Below, piece after piece: positions 19,529-27,924 of a stretch of DNA of 64,000 nucleotides. Location: positions 2,046,001 through 2,110,000 of the forward strand of contig NC_016604.1 of NCBI RefSeq assembly GCF_000230895.2, given 5' to 3'. Source of the DNA: Mycolicibacterium rhodesiae NBB3. Its GTDB lineage: Bacteria > Actinomycetota > Actinomycetes > Mycobacteriales > Mycobacteriaceae. Made by a program: the position numbers and the translations under genes. Positions within the stretch are counted from its first letter, which is position 1, and each line of letters begins with the position of its first letter. Below the pieces are notes generated by a model. The model was not told the DNA's origin and did no database searches. It saw only the letters and a list, made by a program, of their open reading frames with translations.

Positions 19529-20128
19529 ATGTCGGAATCGAGACTGCGTCAACGCACGGAGGGTCGGCTGGACCGCAGCCGTGATCCGGCGATCCTCAAT
19601 GCGGCGCTGGCGGCGCTCAAGGAGCACGGGTACGACGCGACCAACATGAACGACATCGCCGCGCAGGCGGGGGTGGGCAAGGCCGCGATCTACCGGCGCT
19701 GGTCGTCGAAGGCTGCCCTGATGGCCGACGCTCTCGTGTACTGGCGACCCGACCTGCTCGACAACAGCGCTCCGGACACCGGGAGCCTGCGCGGCGATTT
19801 CGACGAGTTGGTCGAGCGCGTCAAGCGCAATGACGATTCTCTGGTCTCCACGGAAATGATCCTGCGCGTCGCGGTGGAGGCGTCCAACGACCCCGAACTC
19901 GCCGCCGCACTCGACGACCTCATGTTGTTGCGCGGCCGTCGCGTCTTCTCGGCGATTCTGCAGCAGGCTGCCGCACGCAAAGAGATTCCGGCCGACCGCG
20001 ACTACTCACTGGTCGCCGACGTCGCCACCGCGATGAGTCTGCTGCGGGTGACCCGTGGGGAGCACGTCGATGCCGCCTTCGTGCGGCAGGTGATCGACAC
20101 GCTGGTGATACCTGCCGTCATGCACTGA
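19529..20128 (+). CDS. TetR-family transcriptional regulator of the mmpS-mmpL operon
   Basis: 199 aa. The N-terminal helix-turn-helix is ILNAALAALKEHGYDATNMNDIAAQAGVGKAAIYRRWSSKAALMADAL, a textbook TetR domain; the ligand-binding part follows (about 65-199). It lies 11 bp behind mmpL in the same direction, so it is probably the operon's own repressor, and the 16-bp palindrome at 16165 is the best candidate operator. The effector is unknown. Confidence 0.92.
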   Translation: MSESRLRQRTEGRLDRSRDPAILNAALAALKEHGYDATNMNDIAAQAGVGKAAIYRRWSSKAALMADALVYWRPDLLDNSAPDTGSLRGDFDELVERVKRNDDSLVSTEMILRVAVEASNDPELAAALDDLMLLRGRRVFSAILQQAAARKEIPADRDYSLVADVATAMSLLRVTRGEHVDAAFVRQVIDTLVIPAVMH

Positions 20129-20130
20129 CC

Positions 20131-22239
20131 TCAGCGCGCCAACGGCGCCACGGCCGCGAGCGGATCACCGGAGTAGGCGCCGGCCTCGACCGTGATGTCG
20201 CCGCCGTCGAACACGAAGCCGTCCGCCGTCCAACGCTGCAGTGGCCGGATCGAGCAGTCGACCGTGACGGAGACGCGCTCTCCCGCCGGCACCGGAACCG
20301 GGGTGAATCCGACGAGGTGGCGAACGGGTTGTCCATCGACGGTGCGCACCGCGTAGACCTGGACGACGTGGCGGCCGCCACGATCGCCGGTGTTGGTGAC
20401 CGTGACGTGCGCGGCGAAGCGCTCGCCGTCCACCGCACCGAGTGTCAGGTCCGTCGTGGTGAATGTCGTGTAGCCGAGTCCGAATCCGAGCGGGTACGCC
20501 GCCTGCACGCCATCGTGATCGAGTTTGCGCTGCCCCCACCACCGTTCGTAGGTGACCGTATGCGCGCGCCAATCAACCTGCGGCAGATCCGATTGCTGCA
20601 CCGGTGTCGCGAACGGCATCCTGCCGGCAGGCTCGGCATCGCCGAGCAGGACGTCGGCAAGTGCGCGGCCACCCTCCATCCCGGGATACCAGGCCATCAG
20701 TAACGCGGCGACATCCTTGTCCCACGGATCGACGACGACGGTGCCTCCCGAGATGACGATGACCACAGTGCGCGGATTGGCGGCGGAGACGGCGCGGATG
20801 AGGGCCACGTCTTCGTCGTGTAGACGAAGATCGGAACGGTCGCCGCCGAAGGTCCACCAGCGTTGCGAGAAGTTGAACACCGCACTGACGAGCTGGGCGA
20901 CCCGTGGCCGGCGCATGATTCCGCCGAACAACGCCATCGTGTCGGGGCCCAGAGCGATCAACGCCTCCCCCTCATCCTTTGGCGTCAGGCCGACGACGAC
21001 CACCGCGACATCAGCGTGGCCGGCGTCTGTGACCACGCGGTGGCTTCCGAGACGTTCACGCAGACCCTGCAACACCGAGACGGTCGTCGGGGGCTTGACG
21101 TTCGACGATCCGGTGTCGCCCAGGTTCGGTCGGTCGGCGAGTCGGCCGAGCACCGCGACGCGTTGCAGCGTCTGCTCGGCTAGCGGCAACAACGTTGTGC
21201 CGCCGATACTTTCGTTGCGCAGCAGCACCGTGGCCCGGTGGGCCACCTCGCGCGCCAATGCGCGGTGATCAGCGCCTGCCACCACCGATCGCGCCGGAGT
21301 CGGCCGGGCACGCGCGGCGAACTCGATCTGGGTGCGCAGGATCCGGGCGCCGGCGGTGCGGACGTCCGCGCGGCTCAGCTCGCCCGAGCGCAACGCCGCG
21401 GGCAGCGCGTGGGCACGCTGCTGCCGAAACGGCATCTCCACGTCCTGGCCGGCTGCGACGGATTTCACCGGATCGCGCAGACCCCAGACCCAGTCGGTAT
21501 GCACGAAACCGGCGAATCCCCAACGCTCGCGGAGGATCTCGGTCAGCAGGTGCCGATTCTGGCCCGCCCATTCCCCGTTGACCGAGTTGTACGCACTCAT
21601 CACTGAATCCACACTCTCGGCGGTCCGTCGGAAATGCGGCAGGTATCGCTCGTGGAGCACGTCCTCTGGCACGCGGACGTCGACCTGAAATCGAGCTTCC
21701 TCCATCGAGTTGAGCGCGAAGTGCTTCACGCTCGTGATCACCCATGGTTTCGCACCTTCGATGGCCGCACTGCCCATTTCGCCGAGCAGCACCGGATCTT
21801 CGCCGTAGGACTCCTGGACGCGACCCCAACCGGGAAACGGCGCGACGTTGATGCAGAGACCACCCCAGAAGTTGGCGCCAAGAGCACGCGCCTCGGCCCC
21901 GATGGCCGCGGCGACGCGTCGTTCCATTTCGACGTCCCAGGTGGCGGCTCGCGCGATGGCGACGGGGAAACTCGTCGACGGAGAGATCCCGACGCCGCGC
22001 GGACCGTCGGTGAACCGCAACCCCGGGATGCCGATGCGGTCGATGCGGCCCGCGGTGACGGCGAGGAAGTTCGTCTGCGTGCGCACACCGTGCACGACGG
22101 ACTCGATCAGCGCCCTATCGCCGTCGAGCAGCCACAGCAGCTCCGAATCGGTCAGCAGACTCAGCAGTTCGGTGGCGGCGTCGTCGGAGCTCTTGTCGCC
22201 GCGGCGGACCGCGTCCACGGCATCGTCGAAGACTGTCAT
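20131..22239 (-). CDS. Glycoside hydrolase family 3 beta-glucosidase-type enzyme
   Basis: 702 aa without a signal peptide, so cytoplasmic. The N-terminal TIM-barrel has GLRFTDGPRG, VKHFALNSME and the catalytic nucleophile Asp249 in GFAGFVHTDW. The second (alpha/beta) domain covers about 330-570 and ends in AWYPGMEGGRALADVLLGDAEPAGRMPFATP. A C-terminal fibronectin-III-like domain follows (GFGLGYTTF...VTVTNTGDRGG). GH3 enzymes cleave beta-glycosides with retention. The ATG overlaps the threonine-aldolase-like stop by 4 bp. As last gene of a set with a polyol-type kinase and oxidoreductase, it may release the sugar or polyol they use (inference). Confidence 0.92.
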   Translation of the reverse strand: MTVFDDAVDAVRRGDKSSDDAATELLSLLTDSELLWLLDGDRALIESVVHGVRTQTNFLAVTAGRIDRIGIPGLRFTDGPRGVGISPSTSFPVAIARAATWDVEMERRVAAAIGAEARALGANFWGGLCINVAPFPGWGRVQESYGEDPVLLGEMGSAAIEGAKPWVITSVKHFALNSMEEARFQVDVRVPEDVLHERYLPHFRRTAESVDSVMSAYNSVNGEWAGQNRHLLTEILRERWGFAGFVHTDWVWGLRDPVKSVAAGQDVEMPFRQQRAHALPAALRSGELSRADVRTAGARILRTQIEFAARARPTPARSVVAGADHRALAREVAHRATVLLRNESIGGTTLLPLAEQTLQRVAVLGRLADRPNLGDTGSSNVKPPTTVSVLQGLRERLGSHRVVTDAGHADVAVVVVGLTPKDEGEALIALGPDTMALFGGIMRRPRVAQLVSAVFNFSQRWWTFGGDRSDLRLHDEDVALIRAVSAANPRTVVIVISGGTVVVDPWDKDVAALLMAWYPGMEGGRALADVLLGDAEPAGRMPFATPVQQSDLPQVDWRAHTVTYERWWGQRKLDHDGVQAAYPLGFGLGYTTFTTTDLTLGAVDGERFAAHVTVTNTGDRGGRHVVQVYAVRTVDGQPVRHLVGFTPVPVPAGERVSVTVDCSIRPLQRWTADGFVFDGGDITVEAGAYSGDPLAAVAPLAR

Positions 22240-23312
22240 CGGCGACCGAACTCCTCGGCGACGATTGCCACAAAGCGGTCGACGTCATCGGGTGTGGAGT
22301 CCCACGCGGTCATCCAGCGGACCTCGCCGCGGGCACGGTCCCAGTCGTAGAACCGCGCGCGCTCGCGGATGCGGTCGGCGATCTCTGTCGGCAGCGTCGC
22401 GAAGATCGCGTTGGCCTGGCTGTCCTGGGTGAAGGCCAGGCCGGTCAGTGTGCCGTCGGCCACGCCCGTTTCGAGCGCTGTGCGCAGGCGCTGTGCCATC
22501 GCGTTCGCGTGGGCCGCGCTGCGCAGGCCTAGATCACCGTCGAACAGTGCGAGCAACTGGGCTGAGGCGAAGCGCATCTTGCTGGCGAGCTGCATCGTCA
22601 TCTTGCGCAGGAACACCAGCCCGGACGAGCGCTCGGGATCGAGCACCACCACGGCCTCGGCGCCGAGCAGTCCGTTCTTGGTGCCGCCGAGGCTGAGGAT
22701 GTCGACCCCCGCGTCCGTGGTGAACTCGCGGAAACCCACGCCGAGTGCCGCCGCCGCGTTCCACAGCCGGGCACCGTCCATGTGGACCGCCATGCCGTTG
22801 TGGTGCGCGAAGTCACAGAGTGCGCGCACGTCGTCCGGCGTGTAGACGGTGCCCAGTTCGGTGGCCTGCGTGATGCTCACCGCCAGTGGCTGAGCGCGGT
22901 GCTCGTCGCCCCACCCCCACGCTTCGTGCGCGACCAACTCGGGTGTCAGCTTGCCGTCCGGGGTTCCAACGGTGAGCAATTTGAGACCGGTCATTCGTTC
23001 CGGGGCACCGGCCTCGTCGGTGTGGATATGTGCGGTCGTCGCTGTCACGACGGCGCCCCAGCGGGGCAACACGCTGGTGAGGGCGACGACGTTGGCTCCT
23101 GTGCCGTTGAAGACGGGGAAGGTTTCGGCACGTTCACCGAAGTGTGAGCGGATCACCTCGGCCAGCTTGGCGGTGTACACGTCTGCGCCGTAGGCGGCCT
23201 GGTGCCCGCCGTTGGCGGCGGCGAGGGCGGCCAACACCTCGGGGTGCACACCTGCGTAGTTGTCGCTCGCGAAGGCGCGCCAGTCGGGATCGTGCAGCGG
23301 GGATATCGACAC
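22236..23312 (-). CDS. Threonine-aldolase-like PLP enzyme
   Basis: 358 aa from GTG 23312. Fold-type I PLP enzyme of the beta-eliminating lyase / low-specificity threonine aldolase family (L-threonine to glycine and acetaldehyde). The start reads FASDNYAGVHPEVL, the usual FRSDNVAG-like opening; the PLP-binding aspartate is in VHMDGARLWNAA, and the Schiff-base lysine is in LSLGGTKNGLLGAEAVV. A longer frame upstream adds only 15 low-complexity residues. It overlaps the GH3 start and follows the FAD oxidoreductase by 45 bp. Confidence 0.9.
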   Translation of the reverse strand: MSISPLHDPDWRAFASDNYAGVHPEVLAALAAANGGHQAAYGADVYTAKLAEVIRSHFGERAETFPVFNGTGANVVALTSVLPRWGAVVTATTAHIHTDEAGAPERMTGLKLLTVGTPDGKLTPELVAHEAWGWGDEHRAQPLAVSITQATELGTVYTPDDVRALCDFAHHNGMAVHMDGARLWNAAAALGVGFREFTTDAGVDILSLGGTKNGLLGAEAVVVLDPERSSGLVFLRKMTMQLASKMRFASAQLLALFDGDLGLRSAAHANAMAQRLRTALETGVADGTLTGLAFTQDSQANAIFATLPTEIADRIRERARFYDWDRARGEVRWMTAWDSTPDDVDRFVAIVAEEFGRR

Positions 23313-23357
23313 ACGTCGATCCTGCACCCGATGATGACCATGCGCGGATCTGCACAC

Positions 23358-24497
23358 CTAGAGAAGGCGTTTGTGTTGGGCGGTGCGCCGCCACCACGGC
23401 ACGTCGGAACGATGCGGCGCCGGCGCCTGTGCAGGGGCACGTTCGGGACCCACCTGCACACCGAGATCGGCGAGCAGGTCGGCGACGTGCGCGCCGATGC
23501 CCAGCGAGGCCGTCAACCCCGTGGAGCGAATCGCGGCGACGTTGACCAGTCGCGGACAAGCGGCGGAGGGGCCGATGACGTAGTTGACGTCACGCCCCGC
23601 CGGGCGAAGGCCCGCGTAGCTCGCCACGGGGTCCAGGCCGTCGAGTGCCGGGAACCGTGCGACGGCGTTGTGAAGAACCTCACGCGCCGCCGCGGGGCGG
23701 ACGGACCAGTCGTCCTTGTCGTCCAGGTCCACGGCGGTGGGCCCGGCGACAACGCGGCCGTCGAGGGTGGGAAAGACGAGCACACCCTTGGTTCGCTTGG
23801 TGGGGACGGGCAACAGGATGTGGTCCAGCGTTGCGCCGCGAGGTAACTCGAAGACGAAGAACTCGCCCTTTCGCGGATAGATCTCGAACGAATGGTCGCC
23901 GACCAGTCGGGCGATCGTGTCGGCCTGCAGCCCTGCGCAATTCACCGCCACGACGCATGTGAGTCGCCCGCCGTCGACGAGTCGCAGCGTCAGTCCAGCG
24001 GAATCCTGGTCGATACCGTCGACAGCGCAGTCGGTCTTTATCGTTGCGCCGGCGCGGACGGCGGCATTTCCCAGTGCCAGCGTGTAGGCCACGGGGTCTG
24101 TGACTGATTCGTCGGGGACGACCAGCGCACCGTCATCCGGACGGATGTCGACAGTGACCCCGTTGCGCCGAGCATTCTCGGCGAGTTCTGCGACCGTGGC
24201 GCGTTCAGCATCGTTGTGGGGCAACAGTTCCGCACCGCACCGCAGCACCGGGATGCTGAGTGCCGCCAGAACGTGGTCGCGCAGCGCCGCGGCACGCAGG
24301 ATCAATACGGTCTCGAGTTCGCCTGGAGTGGAGTCGAATCCGGTGTGCAATATGCCGGAGTTCGTGCCGCTCGCTCCGTATCCCAACGCCTCCTCGGCTT
24401 CGAGGAGGACGGTATCGACGCCGCGGTGGGCGAGGGTGTAGAGCACAGCGGCTCCGACGACACCGCCGCCGATGACGGCGACCACGGTCTGAGTCAT
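23358..24497 (-). CDS. FAD-dependent oxidoreductase, GlpD/L-2-hydroxyglutarate oxidase-like
   Basis: 379 aa of the DAO superfamily. FAD motif VIGGGVVGAAVLYTLAHRG at the N-terminus, acidic Glu33, then the GYGASGTNSGILHTGFDSTPG loop typical of GlpA and LhgO proteins. The C-terminal substrate and FAD part is SYAGLRPAGRDVNYVIGPS...STGLTASLGIGAHVADLL. Such enzymes oxidise 2-hydroxy acids or sn-glycerol-3-phosphate-type polyol phosphates. The kinase gene just upstream (22 bp) makes a polyol phosphate the more likely substrate (inference). Confidence 0.85.
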   Translation of the reverse strand: MTQTVVAVIGGGVVGAAVLYTLAHRGVDTVLLEAEEALGYGASGTNSGILHTGFDSTPGELETVLILRAAALRDHVLAALSIPVLRCGAELLPHNDAERATVAELAENARRNGVTVDIRPDDGALVVPDESVTDPVAYTLALGNAAVRAGATIKTDCAVDGIDQDSAGLTLRLVDGGRLTCVVAVNCAGLQADTIARLVGDHSFEIYPRKGEFFVFELPRGATLDHILLPVPTKRTKGVLVFPTLDGRVVAGPTAVDLDDKDDWSVRPAAAREVLHNAVARFPALDGLDPVASYAGLRPAGRDVNYVIGPSAACPRLVNVAAIRSTGLTASLGIGAHVADLLADLGVQVGPERAPAQAPAPHRSDVPWWRRTAQHKRLL

Positions 24498-24519
24498 GAA
24501 GATCTCCTCGGGTGAGTTG

Positions 24520-25932
24520 TCAGACGGCGTCGACAGCAGCGTTCCAGCGTCCGCGGAAATCGGCTGCCTGTTCGGCGGACCAGCGCGGGGCGTAGATCAC
24601 GCTGGGCTTCCACCGGACGACGGCATCGGCCAGTGCGAGGTGAGTGTCAACGGCCGTCCGTGCCAGCGCGGCGGCACCAAGAGCGGTGGCATGCGCGGAG
24701 GGGTAGACCTCGATCTCGATCTGCATCAGATCGGCGACCGATTGCATGAGGGTTCTGCACTGGGTGAGTCCACCGTCCACCCGCAAACGGGTCAGCGGCC
24801 GGCCGAGATCCTCGGCGACACAGGTTCCGAGCTCGGCGATTTGCGCGGCAATGCCCTGCAGGATGGCGACGACCAGATGCCCGACCGTGGTCGACAGCGT
24901 CATCCCGGTGACCGACGCCTTGGCGTCCGGCCGCCACCAGGGCGCCGCGAGCCCGGCCAGCGCGGGTACGGCGAGAACCCCGGCAGAGTCCTCGGCGGCG
25001 ACCGCATCCATGTCGGCGGCCGTAGTGATGTAACCCAGCTCCTCCATCCAGCGCACCGCCGACGCCGCGGTGTAGACCTGCCCGTCGACGCAGTACGTGG
25101 TCTCGTCGCGAACCCGCCAGGCGACAGACGCCGATAGGCCCGCAGTGGAGCGGGTCGCGGTCGTTCCGGTGTTGGCAAGCAGAAAGGCGCCGGTGCCGAA
25201 GGTGCACTTGGCTTCTCCACGTCGCAGGCAACCCTCGCCGATCAACGCGGCCTGCTGGTCAACGACCAGCCCACCGACCAGCGCGCTCTCCCCGAACACC
25301 GTCGTCGTCCCGACCACGGCGTCGCAGGCGACGATGTGCGGAAGGCGTTCGTCACCGAGGCCGAACAACTCGAGCAGTCCGGTGTCCCAAGTGGCGCTGT
25401 CCAAATCGGTCACCAGAGACCTGCTGGCTGTCGCGGCGTCGGTGACGAACTCACCGGTCAACTGGTGGAGCAGCCAGCTGTCGGAGGTGGTGACGACCCC
25501 CTCACGAGTCACATTGCGGCGCAGCCAAGCCTGCTTCGGAGCGGAGAAATACGGGTCGAGCACAAGCCCCGTCCGCCGGGCGAAGACGTCCCGGTGCTCG
25601 GCCAGCTCAGCGCATAGACCCTCGGCCCGGCGGTCCTGCCACACGATCATGTTCGACAGGGGTCGGCCGCTGTCCGGGTCCCATGCGAGTACGGTCTCGC
25701 CCTGGTTGGCGATGGTGACGACGTCGATCGGCACCCCGGCTTTCGAGACGGCGGCGCGGCCGGCGCCGACCACGGAGGCGAGCAGTTCGCGCGGGTCCTG
25801 TTCGACACCTCCCCCGGGAAGGTACTGAGGGCGGACCGGCTGCTCGGAAAGACCGAGCAGGTTCCCATCACCGTCGACGACGACGGCCTTGGTGCCAGAG
25901 GTGCCTTGGTCGATGGCGAGCACAGTGGGCAT
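24520..25932 (-). CDS. FGGY-family carbohydrate/glycerol kinase
   Basis: 470 aa from ATG 25932 (MPTVLAIDQGTSGTK); ten upstream residues of the longer frame are not conserved. Phosphate-1 loop AIDQGTSGTK, then NQGETVLAWD, IVWQDRRAEGLC, KCTFGTGAFLLAN and the adenosine-contact block RLRVDGGLTQCRTLMQSVADLMQIEI are all FGGY signatures. The closest known use is glycerol kinase, but erythritol-, xylitol- or other polyol kinases look alike. It is the first gene of a four-gene operon with an oxidoreductase, an aldolase-like enzyme and a GH3 glycosidase. Confidence 0.9.
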   Translation of the reverse strand: MPTVLAIDQGTSGTKAVVVDGDGNLLGLSEQPVRPQYLPGGGVEQDPRELLASVVGAGRAAVSKAGVPIDVVTIANQGETVLAWDPDSGRPLSNMIVWQDRRAEGLCAELAEHRDVFARRTGLVLDPYFSAPKQAWLRRNVTREGVVTTSDSWLLHQLTGEFVTDAATASRSLVTDLDSATWDTGLLELFGLGDERLPHIVACDAVVGTTTVFGESALVGGLVVDQQAALIGEGCLRRGEAKCTFGTGAFLLANTGTTATRSTAGLSASVAWRVRDETTYCVDGQVYTAASAVRWMEELGYITTAADMDAVAAEDSAGVLAVPALAGLAAPWWRPDAKASVTGMTLSTTVGHLVVAILQGIAAQIAELGTCVAEDLGRPLTRLRVDGGLTQCRTLMQSVADLMQIEIEVYPSAHATALGAAALARTAVDTHLALADAVVRWKPSVIYAPRWSAEQAADFRGRWNAAVDAV

Positions 25933-26018
25933 CGGGCTCCGCCTTTCTCTTGGACTCTTCACGCTTAGCAGATACGGCGTGGCGGTGCCGATGACATTGC
26001 CGGGCGTCGGAGGTCTAC

Positions 26019-26153
26019 GTGAGTATGGAGACCGTGCCGTTTTCCGCAGACCTTCCGGTCATGCCGCCGCTCGAGCCGATGCTCGCCAAAGCGCAGGCCA
26101 AGGTGCCCGACGAGCCAGGGGTGTGGTCCTACGAGCCCAAATGGGACGGCTTC
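26019..26153 (+). pseudogene. ligC1: LigC-type DNA ligase, 5' fragment (split by mobile element)
   Basis: 45 codons of a ligase N-terminus: VMPPLEPMLAKAQAKV, then YEPKWDGF with the AMP-accepting lysine, where the sequence suddenly stops resembling a ligase. The next ligase codon (Arg of KWDGFR) is found 9.26 kb away at 35413; joining 26153 to 35413 restores KWDGFRALVFRDGD in frame. GTG 26019 or ATG 26025 can be the start. As it stands the fragment runs on into element DNA and encodes no useful protein. The name follows the position next to a PrimPolC-like gene, as for LigC1 of M. smegmatis (inference). Confidence 0.88.
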
Positions 26154-26154
26154 C

Positions 26155-26166
26155 TTCACTGGACTT
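26155..26166 (+). repeat. Element left-end imperfect inverted repeat
   Basis: TTCACTGGACTT, one or two bases inside the left junction. It matches the inward-read right end (TTGACTGAACTT) at 10 of 12 positions, so it may be the recombinase-binding arm. Confidence 0.45.
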
Positions 26167-26219
26167 GTCAAAGGTTGTTAAGGGGAGCCGCAGTCCATCT
26201 GGCGGGTGGTTTGCTTCCG

Positions 26220-26816
26220 TCAGCGGCTTGGCCCCATCACTCCGTGACCCATACCGGGACCCATCATTCCGTGACCCATGCCAGGTCCCATCATCCCGCC
26301 GCCCATCATTCCGCTCATCATCGCCGGCATCCCTTCGACGACGAATCCGGTGACTTCGCGGGCGTGTTCGCGAATGGCGTTGGTCAGTTCTGGGTCGCTG
26401 GAGGTTTCGACCACCACCACGCCGCTGGGTGTGAGCGTGATCTGACGTTGATAATCGGCAGCGCGGCGGAACAGGGTGGGCAGGCTTGAGCTCATGCAGG
26501 TGACTTCACTGCCCTGATCGAGGTGGGTGTACATCGATGAGACGTGGGCCTGCAGTTCGGTGACGAGGTCGGCGGAGTCGGATTCGGTGGTGGTGCGCAC
26601 GCCTCCGGGAATCTCTTCCACGCTGCGTCGAAGCTCCTGATGCCGCATGAACATGTTCATGTAGGCGCGCATGTCCATGCCGGTCGCGCCACCCATCCCG
26701 GGTTGGGCACGGCTGATTGGTATGTCGATAATGTTGCGCAAGACATACCCCAGGCCGAAGAGGGCCCCACCGGTGGCGAGCATTCTCAGCGCCGCTCGCC
26801 TGCTCATTCCGGTCAT
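26220..26816 (-). CDS. Exported Met/His-rich putative metal-binding protein
   Basis: 198 aa. A twin-arginine-like signal (MSRRAALRML followed by a Gly/Ala/Leu core) suggests Tat export, usual for cofactor-loaded proteins. The middle contains two copies of a pattern: IPGGVRTTTESDSADLVTELQAH and TPSGVVVVETSSDPELTNAIREHA, each followed by a Met- or His-rich helix. The C-terminus is a Met/Gly/His tail (MMSGMMGGGMM, GMGHGMMGP), a likely soft-metal ligand cluster for Cu(I) or Ag(I) (inference). It is the last gene of the element's metal operon. I cannot name the family. Confidence 0.75.
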   Translation of the reverse strand: MTGMSRRAALRMLATGGALFGLGYVLRNIIDIPISRAQPGMGGATGMDMRAYMNMFMRHQELRRSVEEIPGGVRTTTESDSADLVTELQAHVSSMYTHLDQGSEVTCMSSSLPTLFRRAADYQRQITLTPSGVVVVETSSDPELTNAIREHAREVTGFVVEGMPAMMSGMMGGGMMGPGMGHGMMGPGMGHGVMGPSR

Positions 26817-26989
26817 TTCCGATGATCCCTTCGCGTGCTCGACGTGTGCCGTGACAATCGCGTTGTGGGCGAACGCGCGGTGCGAGTTGCGTCCGTCTTG
26901 GGGCTATGGCGGCTTCGTGGCCGACGATGGCCGACTCGACGAGACAACGTGAAATTGCTGCCGTCGCAGCGTGAACCTGTGCTTGTGCG

Positions 26990-27346
26990 CTACGGCCGAG
27001 GTGTGGTTGGAGTGGTTGTCGGCGGCTGCGACTGGCCGGGCCCCAAGGGGCCAGAGGGCCCCATGTTCCCCGGTGGCCACGAGCCCTGCGGTCCCATCAT
27101 GCCGGGTCCCATCATGCCGGGTCCCATCATGCCGGGTCCCATCATGCCGGGCGTTCCTTGACAGTGCCCCCGATTGCCGCCGAAACCGTCGGTGGCCCTG
27201 CCGATGAAGAACCCGGAAAAGAACACCACCGCAACGATGAACACCGCAGCGGCGGCAATACCACTCCACGCCAAGGCGTGGTTCACCCCTCTGCGCTGTC
27301 CGGCCGCGGCGATTCGTTCGCTCGTTGATTCAGGTGTATCGGTCAT
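26990..27346 (-). CDS. Membrane protein with MMGPG repeats
   Basis: 118 aa. The ATG at 27346 is chosen because an AAGGAG lies 8 bases before it; the ATG 27 bases earlier would place that site inside the gene. One membrane helix (ALAWSGIAAAAVFIVAVVFFSGFFIG), then an outside segment with Cys/His (RGHCQGTP), four perfect MMGPG units and a Pro-rich end. The Met repeats suggest binding of Cu(I) or a similar soft metal, in line with its neighbours (inference). Family unknown. Confidence 0.72.
   Translation of the reverse strand: MTDTPESTSERIAAAGQRRGVNHALAWSGIAAAAVFIVAVVFFSGFFIGRATDGFGGNRGHCQGTPGMMGPGMMGPGMMGPGMMGPQGSWPPGNMGPSGPLGPGQSQPPTTTPTTPRP
27091..27150. repeat. Four perfect 15-bp tandem repeats
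   Basis: Unit GTCCCATCATGCCGG at 27091, 27106, 27121 and 27136, encoding MMGPG on the minus strand. In-frame repeats of this kind can change in number by slippage. Confidence 0.9.
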
Positions 27347-27436
27347 TCTTTCAATCTCCTTCGCTGCATCCATTTTTGAGGTCCTCGGTCGACTGGCACC
27401 GCGCTATCGGCCGACGCTGAGCTGTCGGCACGTGAG

Positions 27437-27718
27437 TCATCGCGGTTCCTGGTGTTCGCGCAGCAGCGTCATCCGCCGCAGATACTCATCCTCATCGATG
27501 TCGCCGCGCGCAAACCGTTGGGCTAGAGCATTTTCCGGCCGCGACCAGGTCCCTGAATCCGTGCGGTTGCGCTGTGCATCGCTACCGGCGAGATGCCGAA
27601 CGGCCAGCACGACCGCGGTGATCAGGGCGGCCGACAACAGCACCATCACCACGCCCATGAGGATCCAGCCGCCCCATCCCCAACCGCCCCACATGCAGTC
27701 GTCTGTGCCGTACATCAT
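27437..27718 (-). CDS. SHOCT-domain small membrane protein
   Basis: 93 aa. Met/Trp/Gly-rich beginning (MMYGTDDCMWGGWGWGGW), one membrane helix (ILMGVVMVLLSAALITAVVLAV) and a C-terminal SHOCT helix pair ALAQRFARGDIDEDEYLRRMTLL. Proteins with this layout occur frequently in copper- and silver-resistance loci of actinobacteria. The ATG overlaps the stop of a 57-codon ORF (ATGA), and the next gene begins 90 bp downstream, so it sits in a metal operon. Confidence 0.82.
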   Translation of the reverse strand: MMYGTDDCMWGGWGWGGWILMGVVMVLLSAALITAVVLAVRHLAGSDAQRNRTDSGTWSRPENALAQRFARGDIDEDEYLRRMTLLREHQEPR

Positions 27719-27888
27719 GGTGGTGAACCCCTTTCATCTGACTGGCCGGGAAATGTCTCACCTGACACCACGATGGACTGGCAGGGCGCTCGGGCGGTAG
27801 GGCCGATGTGCCTCAACATGCCCGCAAGCCGTGCCGAAACCAGAAAGTGCCTGTCTCCGTAGTTCGGCGGCATTGGCTCGAGGATCAT
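27715..27888 (-). CDS. Short ORF at the head of the metal operon
   Basis: 57 codons, MILEPMPPNYGDRHFLVSAR to the end. Its stop overlaps the SHOCT gene start by 4 bp and it begins about 37 bp after the copper-type operator. The sequence has no hydrophobic segment or known motif. Translation coupling argues for it; the weak start context (AGGAAA directly before ATG) argues against. The rest of this 425-bp stretch (27889-28143) holds the operator and promoter and no other gene that I can support. Confidence 0.35.
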   Translation of the reverse strand: MILEPMPPNYGDRHFLVSARLAGMLRHIGPTARAPCQSIVVSGETFPGQSDERGSPP

Positions 27889-27924
27889 TTTCCTGCTACC
27901 TCTCAGCGTGAACCCTATTCTCCA

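Noticed and set aside
23358..25932. Dedicated glycerol kinase and glycerol-3-phosphate dehydrogenase (glpK-glpD)
   Set aside because: Motifs fit the wider FGGY and DAO families only; without alignment the substrate cannot be fixed, so no gene symbols were given.
27091..27150. CRISPR-like array
   Set aside because: The 15-bp units are directly adjacent, without spacers, and code MMGPG in frame.
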